From an uncultured Lachnospiraceae bacterium (GTDB lineage Bacteria > Bacillota > Clostridia > Lachnospirales > Lachnospiraceae), in assembly GCA_947053345.1 (NCBI GenBank), contig CAMRSM010000023.1, positions 1-64,000 on the forward strand: a DNA stretch of 64,000 nt, given 5' to 3'. The position numbers and the translations under genes are program-made. Shown in pieces: positions 50,419 to 58,956 of the stretch. Numbering within the stretch: the stretch's first letter is position 1; each line of letters starts with the position of its first letter. The notes under the pieces are model-generated. The model saw only the letters and a list, made by a program, of their open reading frames with translations, was not told where the DNA came from and ran no database searches.

Positions 50419-51387
50419 TCACACCGCATGCTCCTTAATAAACCGGATCAATTCATCCGCCTTCGCGAACGCCAGCCCGACTACCGTATCCGCCGCGCCA
50501 TAATAGATCGCGATGCGCCCCGTCGCCGCATCCTGCAGGGTCGCGCATGGAAACGTCACATTCGGCACATCCCCGACGCACTCGTACATTTCCGTCGGAT
50601 GGAAAATATAAGGCTTACAGCGGTATTTCACCTTCCAAGGCTCATCAATGTCAAGGATTGCAGCCCCCATGCTGTAGATCATGCCGTTGCAGGTCGTCCC
50701 CACCCCGTGGAAAATAAGGAGCCACCCTTCGTCCGTCTCAATCGGGATCGGCCCGGCACCGATTTTCGTCCACGCCCAGCCCTGCGCCTGCATCACGAAA
50801 CGGTGATAGCCCCAATGCTCCATATCCGGGCTCTGGCTTAAAAACATGTCGCCAAACGGCGTATGCCCGTTATCGGACGGTCTGGAAAGCATCATATATT
50901 TGCCGTTGATTTTGCGCGGAAAGAGCACGCCGTTGCGGTTAAACGGCAGGAACGCATTCTCAAGCTGATAGAATTTTTGGAAATCATAAGAATATGCCAC
51001 ACCGATCGTAGGTCCATAGTAGCTGTTGCACCATGTCACATAATACCGGTCCTCGATAAAGCAGACACGCGGGTCATAACCACACGCCACACCTACCTGC
51101 GTGTCATCCTTTCCGTACAGTGGCAGCGGGGACGGTTCAATATCCCAGTGGATCGCATCGCTGCTTTTTGCCAGATACAAATGCTGTTCCATCGCTGTGT
51201 TGTCACTCCGGAAAATACCGACAAACTTGCCATCCTTTGCAATCACCGCACTGTTAAAAATACTGTTGGAGCCCGGAATCTGATCTCTTTTTACGATTGG
51301 GTTCCTGCTGTAGCGCCAAACAACCTCTTTGCTTCCCGCCAATCTGTCCTGCCACGGGAGATTCGGCAAATTTTCACCAATGATCAT
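50419..51387 (-). CDS. GH130 family beta-mannoside phosphorylase
   Basis: Family members phosphorolyse beta-1,4-mannosyl linkages to give mannose 1-phosphate. The 322-residue five-bladed propeller protein shows GH130 motifs: NPIVKRDQIPGSNSIFNSAV, YDPRVCFIEDRYYVTWCN (with the Asp used as proton donor in the family), GPIPIETDEGWLLIFHGV and IAIYYGAADTVVGLA. ATG 51387 follows GGAGG; the 13 earlier codons are non-family. It is a cytoplasmic enzyme and pairs with the GPH transporter downstream. A promoter and possible LacI-type operator precede it. Confidence 0.92.
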   Translation of the reverse strand: MIIGENLPNLPWQDRLAGSKEVVWRYSRNPIVKRDQIPGSNSIFNSAVIAKDGKFVGIFRSDNTAMEQHLYLAKSSDAIHWDIEPSPLPLYGKDDTQVGVACGYDPRVCFIEDRYYVTWCNSYYGPTIGVAYSYDFQKFYQLENAFLPFNRNGVLFPRKINGKYMMLSRPSDNGHTPFGDMFLSQSPDMEHWGYHRFVMQAQGWAWTKIGAGPIPIETDEGWLLIFHGVGTTCNGMIYSMGAAILDIDEPWKVKYRCKPYIFHPTEMYECVGDVPNVTFPCATLQDAATGRIAIYYGAADTVVGLAFAKADELIRFIKEHAV

Positions 51388-51495
51388 AATACTACCTCCG
51401 TTTTTTGCGGTTTTGCTGCTGTGCATTTGTAGGAACCAAAAGCCCCCTACATAAAAACATCCTTAGGTAGGAAATTAATTGCACCTCTGTGCACG

Positions 51496-51553
51496 AAAAC
51501 GAAACCGTTTTAGATTATGGTTACAGTATAAACAATTATGGGTGTAATTGCAA
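51496..51553 (-). promoter_or_regulatory. GH130 promoter with candidate LacI-type operator
   Basis: Minus-strand -35 TTGCAA (51548-51553), 17-base spacer, -10 TATACT (51525-51530). An inverted repeat AAAACG - N4 - CGTTTT (51496-51511) lies just after the expected start site, a usual repressor position. It accounts for most of the 304-base gap between the GH130 start and the permease gene. Confidence 0.7.
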
Positions 51554-51691
51554 GAAAAAAGTTCGCAAACCGTCAAAAAATCTAACAATTTTTTTGTAAC
51601 GACCACAGTGTACCAAACCAACCCGCCCCAATATTTTAAACGATATCCCAACGCTTCCCCCTGATTTTCCCGCCCAATGCGGCCAAACATT

Positions 51692-52423
51692 TTACGAATG
51701 TTTCATCTGCTTTAGAAAAAGCATTACCGCAGCCGCCAGCAAGGCAGCGCCCCAGCCTGCCACCCAGTATATATGCGGAAAAATTCCGGCAAAATCCCCG
51801 GAAAGCACCGCGCGCTCCAGTTCTACGGCATGCAGAAAAGGCAGGAACCCCGCAGTTGTCTTAAAACCATCCCCCACCAAGTCAAGGTCAAACCATACCC
51901 CGGAAAGCCACGCCGTCAGGTTGGTAAGCAGCGCCCCGCAGACACCGCCCACCTGTTTTGAACTAAGTACGCTTCCACAGGCAAGCCCGACCGCAATAAA
52001 AATTAGCGAAACGGGAAGGCTAAAGAGCAGGGCATAAAGGATTCCCACCGTGACAGGCAGACCAAGCAGCACAGCAACCGTGTAACATACTGCGCTTTGT
52101 GCCAACGCGATTGGCAGAACCGGCAGGGCATAACCCAAAATAAAGTCCCACGGTGTTAACGGCGTGGTGTAAAGCCTTTGCAGCAGGGCACTCTCCCGGT
52201 CTTTAGCGATCAGGACCGAGGAAAACAGGCTCATGAACGCAAGCCCAAATACCGCGATGCCGGGCGCAAGGCGTTTGAGTTCAAACAGGGATACCGGGAC
52301 ATTCGCCTGTATCGCCGTGAGCAACAAGAGCAAAACAACCGGGAATCCCAGTCCGAAACAGATATTTAGCGGGTCGCGCAGGATTTCCCTTGCCGTCCGG
52401 CCGGAAATAACCAGCAATCTCAT
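51692..52423 (-). CDS. ABC-2 type permease
   Basis: 243 residues, six predicted transmembrane helices, of the DrrB/NodJ-like ABC-2 family: AKDRESALLQRLYTTPLTPWDFILGY is the typical amphipathic loop. GGGAGGGA precedes the ATG. It begins one base after the ATPase gene, so the two certainly form a transporter. With the TetR gene upstream it looks like a drug or lipid export operon. Substrate unknown. Confidence 0.88.
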   Translation of the reverse strand: MRLLVISGRTAREILRDPLNICFGLGFPVVLLLLLTAIQANVPVSLFELKRLAPGIAVFGLAFMSLFSSVLIAKDRESALLQRLYTTPLTPWDFILGYALPVLPIALAQSAVCYTVAVLLGLPVTVGILYALLFSLPVSLIFIAVGLACGSVLSSKQVGGVCGALLTNLTAWLSGVWFDLDLVGDGFKTTAGFLPFLHAVELERAVLSGDFAGIFPHIYWVAGWGAALLAAAVMLFLKQMKHS

Positions 52424-52424
52424 A

Positions 52425-53150
52425 CTATCCCTCCCTCTTTATAAGCGCCACAAAGGCCTCCTCAAGCGTATCCTTTCCCGCCTTCCCTTTTAGTTCCTCC
52501 ACCGTTCCTACCACCAACAGCCCGCCGTCCTTCATGATCCCGATACGGTCGGAAAGTGCTTGCGCCTCCTCCATATAGTGGGTGGTCAGGACCATGGTCG
52601 TTTTTCCTTTTAAACCGCGGATCAATTCCCATAAATCACTCCTTGCCAGTACGTCAAGGCCAAGGGTCGGTTCATCCAGAAAAAGGATTTCCGGTTCGGA
52701 GACCAGCGCCATTGCGATGCTTAGCCTGCGCTGCCAGCCCCCGGAAAGTTTCCATGCTTTTTTCCTGCGGATACCGTCAAGCCCGAAGTTCCCGGAAAGC
52801 TCCGCAGTTTTTTGCTTCCTTTTTTCCTTTTCCAACCCGTGGATACCACACATAAACAAAAGATTTTCCTCCACGGTCAAATTCGGCGCGACGGCTGTCT
52901 CCTGTGGGGAAACACCGATTTTTTCTTTAACGCGGGCGGTATCGCTGACAATGCTGTCCCCGCCGAGAAAAGCATCCCCGCCGGAGGGGGTTGTCAGGCA
53001 GGACAGCATTTTGATGGTCGTTGTCTTACCCGCCCCATTGACCCCCAAGAGCGAAAACAGTTCTCCCGGATGAACGGATAGGTTTATATGGTCAACTGCA
53101 ATCTGGTTTTTATATTTCTTCGTAAGCCCTTCTGTCCTAATTGCTTCCAT
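52425..53150 (-). CDS. ABC transporter ATP-binding protein (DrrA-like)
   Basis: 241 residues: Walker A GVNGAGKTT (near 39-47), Q-loop ISPQE-type SPQETAV, signature KLSGGWQRRLSIA and Walker B PEILFLDEPTLGLD followed by the H-loop TTHYMEEA. The signature has W in place of the usual Q-or-M position. ATG 53150 follows AAGGGGG and overlaps the end of the TetR gene by 14 bases; the longer frame upstream reads through that gene. It powers the ABC-2 permease downstream. Confidence 0.92.
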   Translation of the reverse strand: MEAIRTEGLTKKYKNQIAVDHINLSVHPGELFSLLGVNGAGKTTTIKMLSCLTTPSGGDAFLGGDSIVSDTARVKEKIGVSPQETAVAPNLTVEENLLFMCGIHGLEKEKRKQKTAELSGNFGLDGIRRKKAWKLSGGWQRRLSIAMALVSEPEILFLDEPTLGLDVLARSDLWELIRGLKGKTTMVLTTHYMEEAQALSDRIGIMKDGGLLVVGTVEELKGKAGKDTLEEAFVALIKREG

Positions 53151-53784
53151 CCACTTCCCCCTTTCTGATATCATGATTGCCCATTTCCCTATGATTTTCC
53201 TGACAGAAATTATTTTGACATTCTTTTTTTGACGCGGCAGCACTTTTCAGTCCAATATAGCAATCACTCAGCGCCCCGCTGACAAATTCCATATCCCAGT
53301 CGAGGTAGGATGTGGCAATCATGGTGGCAATGCCGTGGACATAGAGCCACATTTCAAGGTGGAAGCGGTACGCTTCCTCCTCGGTAAACCCGGTATTTTT
53401 CCGGATCACTTCAAGCAGCGGCCGGATTTCGTCCATTCCGTCCGTGATCTGCTCACCGGAGCGGTCGCGCATAAAAAGGAGCTTAAAAAGTTCTTTTTCC
53501 TCCCTTGCAAAGCGGATATACGCCATACCGCTTGCTTTGTAAGGCGGGTATTCCCCCGCGGCCATATCTTGTTTTAGATAACTCTGGTAGAGGGCATTCG
53601 CCGCAGCTATAACTTCCTGCTGAACTTCCTCCATATTTCGGAACAGCCCGAAAATAGGTTTGACCGAACAGCCGAGTTTCGCAGCCAAAGCCCTGGCAGT
53701 CAGCGCCATAAGCCCACTCTGTCTTGTGATATGGAGCGCGGCATCCGTGATCTCTTCTCTTGTAAACTTGAATTTTGGCGGCAT
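53137..53784 (-). CDS. TetR/AcrR-family regulator
   Basis: 215 residues. The N-terminal helix-turn-helix is clear (FTREEITDAALHITRQSGLMALTARALAAKLGCSVKPIFGLF, about 8-50), followed by an all-helical ligand domain of the TetR_C type. ATG 53784 follows AAGGAGGG. The gene overlaps the ATPase gene by 14 bases, so it probably represses its own export operon and is released by the substrate. Upstream a GTTGCG/TGCAAC inverted repeat (53829-53854 area) may be its operator. Confidence 0.88.
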   Translation of the reverse strand: MPPKFKFTREEITDAALHITRQSGLMALTARALAAKLGCSVKPIFGLFRNMEEVQQEVIAAANALYQSYLKQDMAAGEYPPYKASGMAYIRFAREEKELFKLLFMRDRSGEQITDGMDEIRPLLEVIRKNTGFTEEEAYRFHLEMWLYVHGIATMIATSYLDWDMEFVSGALSDCYIGLKSAAASKKECQNNFCQENHREMGNHDIRKGEVDGSN

Positions 53785-53886
53785 CCGGGAACCCTCCTTA
53801 TTGGTTATATGTCGCGACCTATGGTGTTTCGTTGCATTTCGTTTACGCAACATCCATTGCGCAACCCTTGTTACTTATTTTGGCAT

Positions 53887-53941
53887 AAAAAAGCGTCCCT
53901 GTCAACTAAAAAATAGCAAGGTAACATTGGGGACGCTTTTT
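53887..53941. terminator. terminator upstream of the TetR gene
   Basis: AAAAAAGCGTCCC and GGGACGCTTTTT arms around a 30-base loop. It follows the DUF2200 gene on the minus strand; a TTGACA in the right part may serve the TetR promoter. Confidence 0.65.
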
Positions 53942-53984
53942 CATTCTTGTCAATCAAAAAATAGAAAATAAGACGGACAGCACA

Positions 53985-54335
53985 CTATTTTCTTAAAATT
54001 TTTTCCATCGGCTTCCCTTTTGCAAGTTCATCCACCAGCTTGTCCAGATAACGGATTTCCCGCATCAACGGTTCTTCAATCTCCTCCACGCGCACGCCGC
54101 AGACGGTTCCCGTGATCAATACCCGTTTTTCGTTCAGGTGCGGGGCATTCCGGAAAAAATCACCATAACTTTGTTGTGTTTCAAGCATGCCTGACAATTC
54201 CTCCGCACGGTAGCCGGTCAGCCAGGCAATCACTTCATCCACCTCCGCCCTTGTCCGTCCTTTCTTCTTTGCTTTCGCCACAAGCATAGGATATATTTTT
54301 GAAAAACTCATCCGGTATACTTTTTCATTTTCCAT
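53985..54335 (-). CDS. DUF2200 family protein
   Basis: 116 residues. The family pattern is visible: [38 protein letters not shown], a middle [14 protein letters not shown] and [37 protein letters not shown]. The fold is related to DUF1801/YdhG-like small proteins; biochemical role unknown. The ATG at 54335 has AAGG nearby and matches the family start; eight extra codons precede it. It appears monocistronic, ending before a terminator. Confidence 0.82.
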   Translation of the reverse strand: MENEKVYRMSFSKIYPMLVAKAKKKGRTRAEVDEVIAWLTGYRAEELSGMLETQQSYGDFFRNAPHLNEKRVLITGTVCGVRVEEIEEPLMREIRYLDKLVDELAKGKPMEKILRK

Positions 54336-54434
54336 ACCTTCACCCGCAAGAACTGCCACAGAACGGAAATAACCAAAAATAGTTTTCCCGATGTTGTAAC
54401 AGTTTGTCCTTTCTTTTCTTTCTAATTGCAGAGC

Positions 54435-54656
54435 TTAAAGATCCAACCCAGCTCCCTCTTCCTCCGTCAGCCCATATAGCCGATACAGCGAAAGCATATT
54501 CTGGTACATCAGCTTGCGTGACAGAAGTTGCTGGTAGGTTACGGTCTTTGCCTTTTTTGCCTCCTTCAGTTTTTCCATCCTTGACAAAATATCCGCATAT
54601 TCCCTCTCTACCGCGGCAAGCATCGTTTCAAATGCCCCCAGACGATCCTGCTCCAT
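54435..54656 (-). CDS. small coiled-coil protein
   Basis: 73 residues, fully helical: MLAAVEREYADILSRMEKLK with Lys/Ala-rich KEAKKAKTVTYQQLLSRKLM, ending GLTEEEGAGLDL. AAGGGGGA precedes the ATG. It overlaps the end of the DUF1905 gene by 29 bases, so it is probably translated from the same message. I do not recognise a family. Confidence 0.65.
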   Translation of the reverse strand: MEQDRLGAFETMLAAVEREYADILSRMEKLKEAKKAKTVTYQQLLSRKLMYQNMLSLYRLYGLTEEEGAGLDL

Positions 54657-54978
54657 CTAGTCCCCCTTTTTCTGTCTGATTGGCATCCGTCGATTCCCGC
54701 TCCCTAACCGTGATAAGAACCTTATCCCCCGGCTGCTTTCCGATTTTTAAACGGATTTCTTTCCGGATCCCAATCAAATAGCAGATGCTCCCGTCTGCAT
54801 TTTTTACTCCCATATTGACAACACTGCCATCATAAGGCTCGCCGTCAAAGGTCGCATGCACTTTCACACGTCCCTTTCCAAACTCCGCGCGGATATCGTA
54901 TGGAAAGGCAACATATGCACCGCCTTTTGCATCCGCCGCACAAATTACAGTTTCATACTCATATGTCTTCGGGTTCAT
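54628..54978 (-). CDS. DUF1905 domain protein
   Basis: 116 residues. The DUF1905 beta-barrel is clear: YEYETVICAADAKGGAYVAFPYDIRAEFGKGRVKVHATFDG, YDGSVVNMGVKNADGSICYLIGIRKEIRLKIGKQPGDKVLITV. A charged tail follows. The start at 54978 has AGAGG upstream; the frame's first 26 codons are not family-like. The DUF1905 fold is often joined to a YdeI/OmpD region, missing here. Function unknown. Confidence 0.82.
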   Translation of the reverse strand: MNPKTYEYETVICAADAKGGAYVAFPYDIRAEFGKGRVKVHATFDGEPYDGSVVNMGVKNADGSICYLIGIRKEIRLKIGKQPGDKVLITVRERESTDANQTEKGGLDGAGSSGGI

Positions 54979-55108
54979 AAAGCCTCTTTTCTTTCTTCCA
55001 CCGCCGTATTCTTCCGGACAGTCCAAGGATGCTGCAGCATACGTGCCGCAAACCACAAACAGAATTGCATTTCTATTGCTTCCGGCCTATTGTTCCCGGA
55101 TTATTTCA

Positions 55109-55879
55109 TCATGATTCTCTCTGCCGCACCGCAATGACCGTAAACTCTCCCGGAAGCTTTGGATTTGTCCATGCCGGATGTTCGTCAAATTGCTTCAGTA
55201 CAAAACCGCTCTGGATGATCCCGTTGATGATCTCGCTCATCGTATATTTGCGGCAGCTGCATTTCGGCATTTGTTCCCGGATCTCCGGTTCATAAAACCG
55301 GGCGTGCGCCATCTCACATTCCAAAATCTCCTCCGAGAAATACCCACCCTCACACAGTTTCTGTTCAAAATTTAAAACATCCATTATTTTTGTAAGCGGG
55401 TGGAAATCGCTGCAGATCATTTTTCCGCCCGGTTTTAACAGTGCATGCATCAGCCGCATAAACTCATGGATATCATGGAAATAATGGAGAATTCCGCCCT
55501 CCATAAAAACAACATCAAAGGTATTCCCATATTGTTTTAAATCAATCTCCAAAACATCGCCCACCACATAATCCAGCGAAGTCCCTGCCGCCGCCGCAAG
55601 TTCCAGCGCATATTTTTCATTATCCTTTGATATGTCAAATACTGTGACCTGCGCCCCCAAAATAGCGAGTGGAACCGCTTTTTTCCCGCAGGAACCGCAG
55701 ATATTGGCAACCCGGATCCCCTCATAATCTTCAAAATATGCCGCGTATTTTTTTAGTTCCCCGACAGGGTTCTCCTTGATCTTTTCCGCCCGCTCTGCGG
55801 GTGTGCCTATTTGGCTTATCCAGAAATCATAGGCGCTGAACTCCCAAGCTTTTTTGTTTTGGACGCTGTAATCCTGCAT
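55109..55879 (-). CDS. class I SAM-dependent methyltransferase
   Basis: 256 residues with motif I region VANICGSCGKKAVPLAILGA (about 75-94, a Cys-containing variant of the usual GxGxG), motif II VTVFDISKDNEKYALELA, and DVVFMEGGILHYFHD. C-terminal RKYTMSEIINGIIQSGFVLKQFDEHPAW is of the Methyltransf_11 small-molecule type. AAGGAGAA precedes the ATG at 55879. A 22-base perfect palindrome lies directly upstream (55894-55915). Substrate unknown. Confidence 0.88.
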   Translation of the reverse strand: MQDYSVQNKKAWEFSAYDFWISQIGTPAERAEKIKENPVGELKKYAAYFEDYEGIRVANICGSCGKKAVPLAILGAQVTVFDISKDNEKYALELAAAAGTSLDYVVGDVLEIDLKQYGNTFDVVFMEGGILHYFHDIHEFMRLMHALLKPGGKMICSDFHPLTKIMDVLNFEQKLCEGGYFSEEILECEMAHARFYEPEIREQMPKCSCRKYTMSEIINGIIQSGFVLKQFDEHPAWTNPKLPGEFTVIAVRQRES

Positions 55880-55893
55880 AATGTTCTCCTTCC

Positions 55894-55915
55894 AACCGGA
55901 AAATATTTTCCGGTT
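55894..55915. promoter_or_regulatory. 22-base perfect palindrome at the methyltransferase leader
   Basis: AACCGGAAAAT then ATTTTCCGGTT. It touches the ribosome binding region, so it may be an operator or an RNA stem that limits translation. Confidence 0.55.
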
Positions 55916-56740
55916 TCGCATTGATTTTTATTTTCCCCGTTGGAAATATCCCAAATTTTTCTTAAACGGGAAGTTACCGCGTTCTTTAAATCGTCTATGA
56001 CTGTCTTCTTTTTTTCCCGCAGAAAGCATAAAAATAAAGGAACCTTTCCAAAAAAATTGCTCTTTTCGTTTGCTGCTATAAGAGTAGTTTTACTTGTCAA
56101 GAACAAGCCAAACACTTTCGCAAACTGTGATTTTTCTGGTTCCTCTCTAAACTGGACAATGCATTTTACATCTCTCATCTGATACAAAAGGCAATATTCC
56201 GGCACCGGTATCCGGGCAGCACGCCGAAAGAAGCAGGGGTTCGGACAGGAAGTACCCGACTCTCCTTTTTCACAACCGCATTACTGCGAATGATGTGCCC
56301 GGCAATCGTTCCATTTTCCGGTTCAGCAGCGAAGAGCTTATTGCCATAATACCGTCGCGGTGCCTCAACTCATGGACATCCAATGCCCATAAGGACAAGC
56401 AATCTGACCCCGCCGGATTCTATCCGGATAACCGAATGCGCTCCCGTTACTTCTTCTCCACGATCACCTTTTTCTTCTTTAAGCTTCACGTTTTAAATTT
56501 ACCAATCCCCAAAAACGAGTGATATAATTGTGAATTATATCATTTTATAGGGCGGATTGCAATAAAAAAATGAAAGATATAACAGCCACGCACACCCGCA
56601 ACCACCTCTCAATTACTACCATAAAAACAGGACATGGTAAACTGCCATGCCCTGCATTTTATATCCTACTGCATTCTCCCATCCCCTTGTTTTCACCGCA
56701 GACAAAGGATTACAAAAGCCTTCCTGAAAAAACGACCCCG
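55916..56740. other. long gap without a convincing gene
   Basis: Minus-strand frames in 55950-56205 encode KSQFAKVFGLFLTSKTTL and FGKVPLFLCFLREKKK-type sequence, with no start or ribosome binding site; I do not recognise it. 56206-56560 is coding-like in composition but broken in all frames. No tRNA or obvious RNA is seen. It may be eroded gene remains. Confidence 0.4.
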
Positions 56741-57691
56741 CTACGCCTTTTTCAATTTCACGGGCGCATACAGGTTCATCTGGTGATATCCGAGCCCCTT
56801 CCGAATTTCATCATCAACATAAATCATATGCCCCATGAAGCCCCGTGCATGGTCAAGTTCAAAATTTGTGTTTTTCAGCCATCGCTCTACCTTGCCCCTC
56901 ACTTTATCATAACTTTCCCCATCGCCGTCCATGCTGACCGAGACCGCGTACAAACCACCGGGATACTCGATTATTTCATACGGGGCGGTATCCCCCGCCG
57001 TCACTTCGTCCTTCAGCGCCCAGATCCATTCGACCTTACCGTCCCTCTCACACAAAAAATCAGGGGCATCAAAGAGAACCGGTTTAAAAAAATGATTGTG
57101 TGCTTCCTGCCACGGCTCAAACCCCCCTCCGAAAAGTTCCTCAAAGGTCATAAGCCCCGAGGTCACTGCCCGGAATTTCGGTATCCTCACGATCATAATA
57201 TCCGGAATTTTGGCATCCAGCTTTTCCGTAACCTCAACCAGGCGGTTCACTGCCGCCGGGTTTCCCTTATAACCTTCCTGCACAATCTGCGTTTTGATCT
57301 CCTTCGCTTTTTCGTAAAGAAGTTTGACATCGGCTTCCTTCCCGAAATCGGCAGCCTCAATCTGACGTATAAATTCCAAAACAATTTCCCGCAGTTCATG
57401 CAGCAGGGAAATCTCTTCGTCAATTCCCTCCACCTTTTTCCCGAGCACCTCCAAAACAATCTCGGAGCCGGATGCAAGGAAAATACGCTTGATATCTTTG
57501 ATGCTGATATTCAGTTTGCGCAAGATCAGAATCTGCTCGAGCCGTCTCACATTCACCTCATCATACATCCGGTATGCGTAATCCCCGCTGCGGATGCTTT
57601 CGATCAGCCCCATATCTTCATAGTAGCGAAGCGTGCGGGCTGACAGGTCATACCGGGCCGTCATGTCCCGGATCTTGACAAGTTGGTTCAT
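56741..57691 (-). CDS. MerR-family regulator with GyrI-like effector domain
   Basis: 316 residues. A MerR winged helix (VKIRDMTARYDLSARTLRYYEDMGLIESIRSGDYAYRMYDEVNVRRLEQILILRKLNISI, about 5-65), a long dimerisation coiled coil (about 80-135), then a GyrI/SOUL-like effector domain with a PYEIIEYPGGLYAVSV core, ending with GMGMHQMNLYAP-type KGLGYHQMNLYAPVKL. GGAGGG precedes the ATG. A promoter with the 19-base spacer characteristic of MerR-controlled promoters lies upstream, suggesting autoactivation by a small ligand. Confidence 0.9.
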   Translation of the reverse strand: MNQLVKIRDMTARYDLSARTLRYYEDMGLIESIRSGDYAYRMYDEVNVRRLEQILILRKLNISIKDIKRIFLASGSEIVLEVLGKKVEGIDEEISLLHELREIVLEFIRQIEAADFGKEADVKLLYEKAKEIKTQIVQEGYKGNPAAVNRLVEVTEKLDAKIPDIMIVRIPKFRAVTSGLMTFEELFGGGFEPWQEAHNHFFKPVLFDAPDFLCERDGKVEWIWALKDEVTAGDTAPYEIIEYPGGLYAVSVSMDGDGESYDKVRGKVERWLKNTNFELDHARGFMGHMIYVDDEIRKGLGYHQMNLYAPVKLKKA

Positions 57692-57723
57692 ATGGTTTCC
57701 CTCCTTCTATCTAGTGTAATGGT

Positions 57724-57754
57724 AGTATAAACGGTTCCCTAACGGCAGAGTCAA
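57724..57754 (-). promoter_or_regulatory. MerR-type promoter with 19-base spacer
   Basis: Minus-strand -35 TTGACT (57749-57754), 19-base spacer holding GTT-AGGG-AAC, -10 TATACT (57724-57729). The long spacer is typical of promoters untwisted by MerR proteins. Confidence 0.75.
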
Positions 57755-57867
57755 GGGTCAAAATATACCTGTCTTTTATTATTCCCCATAAGCAAAAAAG
57801 CACATGGTTTCCCTTTGCTGTTCCATGTGCCTTTCCCAGTACGTCAATATAATAATTATCATAACGG

Positions 57868-58425
57868 TCATTTAGGCCTCCCAAAATTCTTCTTATAACG
57901 CTCAATGGTATCATCACTCCATACATGGACTTCAATATACCGTTCAGGACCGTATTTCCCGTCATCATTCCAATCCTGGGGAAATCCATATCGATCGATG
58001 ACCTCTATAATTTCATGATATGTGTACAGTTTATGGCGATATTCTTTGCCATCCTTAATCTTTGGACTAAAGGTAGGCATGGAATCCCCATAGGTAAACG
58101 AAAGCGTATCGGTATCAAATTCCTCAATCGGTATCTTGATAAAATCGCAGTTTTCAAACCATGAATATAACCACGGACTATGTTCGACCACCATATAATG
58201 TGGTGCTTCCCTGTAGATTTTTCCTCCTTTTTTGGTAAATTCCGTCCGGAGGATCCTTTCGCAATTCCGTCTATATTCGACATATTTATCGTGCCTTTGC
58301 GCGCATTGCGAAGCTGGTTTTGTCATTTTTATCGTCTCGAGAACGGATTTTGCCTGGTCAACGGACAGGTCGGATAAATTTCGAAACGGTCCGAATGTTT
58401 TATCATAATAATGGTATAAATTCAT
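57868..58425 (-). CDS. uncharacterised protein, 185 residues
   Basis: A soluble acidic-basic mixed protein I cannot assign: MNLYHYYDKTFGPFRNLSDL, a central YMVVEHSPWLYSWFENCDFIKIP and a C-terminal YGFPQDWNDDGKYGPERYIEVHVWSDDTIERYKKNFG. The Trp/Tyr-rich ending and the pattern resemble proteins whose N-terminus senses residues of another polypeptide, but no domain is recognised. ATG 58425 follows AAAGGG; a GTG three codons earlier is possible. The diverged structured repeat begins 37 bases upstream. Confidence 0.7.
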   Translation of the reverse strand: MNLYHYYDKTFGPFRNLSDLSVDQAKSVLETIKMTKPASQCAQRHDKYVEYRRNCERILRTEFTKKGGKIYREAPHYMVVEHSPWLYSWFENCDFIKIPIEEFDTDTLSFTYGDSMPTFSPKIKDGKEYRHKLYTYHEIIEVIDRYGFPQDWNDDGKYGPERYIEVHVWSDDTIERYKKNFGRPK

Positions 58426-58461
58426 TATCTTCACCCTTTCCGGACTTTGATCTGTACTGCT

Positions 58462-58596
58462 GGTATCATGTCTGTCGACATTATATCATGTTCTCCGAAC
58501 ATGTCCCCCTGCGGATGCACACGGTTCGACATGGAAGATGTCCTCCTTCGTCAGACGGCAAATCAGCGCCGGTATAATGTCTGTCGACATTATACC
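58462..58596. repeat. diverged inverted copy of the 114-base structured repeat
   Basis: Read on the minus strand it aligns with the 12013-12354 unit: TATACCGGCGCTGAT, GGACATCTTC, GAACCGTGTGCAT, and GCAGGG followed by an ACATG stem. The stems are kept with changed bases on both sides (GGTATAATGTC-GACA-GACATTATACC; CATGTTC-GGA-GAACATG). End stems are 109 bases apart. The 58597-58830 part of the gap shows nothing else. Confidence 0.85.
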
Positions 58597-58830
58597 ACAA
58601 CCACCCTCATAAATCCATCCAATTTCTATTGTATCCCCACTTAATCTCTTCCCCCTGCCTCTCACCCTGCTACCGTCTTACGGATATTTTATTGCCTGTT
58701 ATACCGCCAGCTCCCACTCGGAAATTTTCTCTCAGGATTGTTTTTTACAGCAGACCTCCCCCTGCACAGACCGATACAGCTGTTCTGTTCTCCCTTTCAT
58801 CCCGGCTGCTCCCTCTTTATCCCAAAACAG

Positions 58831-58884
58831 AAAAAAAGACTATGACAACTCCTCACCGGAAATGATTTTGTCATAGCCTTTTCC
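58831..58884 (-). terminator. terminator of the ABC exporter operon
   Basis: Minus-strand GGCTATGACAA and TTGTCATAGTC arms followed by seven T, 73 bases after the ABC gene stop. Confidence 0.82.
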
Positions 58885-58956
58885 CCAACTATTTTATATT
58901 GCAGCCTATCCGTAAAAGCTTCCCGTTTCCGGCAATCTCATTGTAAGCTGTCCGCC

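Noticed and set aside
51475-51690. 71-residue ORF upstream of GH130
   Set aside because: It covers the promoter and operator and has no ribosome binding site.
56220-56250. GGGGTTCGGACAGG as a tRNA T-arm
   Set aside because: No acceptor, D or anticodon stems can be drawn around it.
56295-56522. 75-residue plus-strand ORF
   Set aside because: No ribosome binding site and no protein-like pattern.
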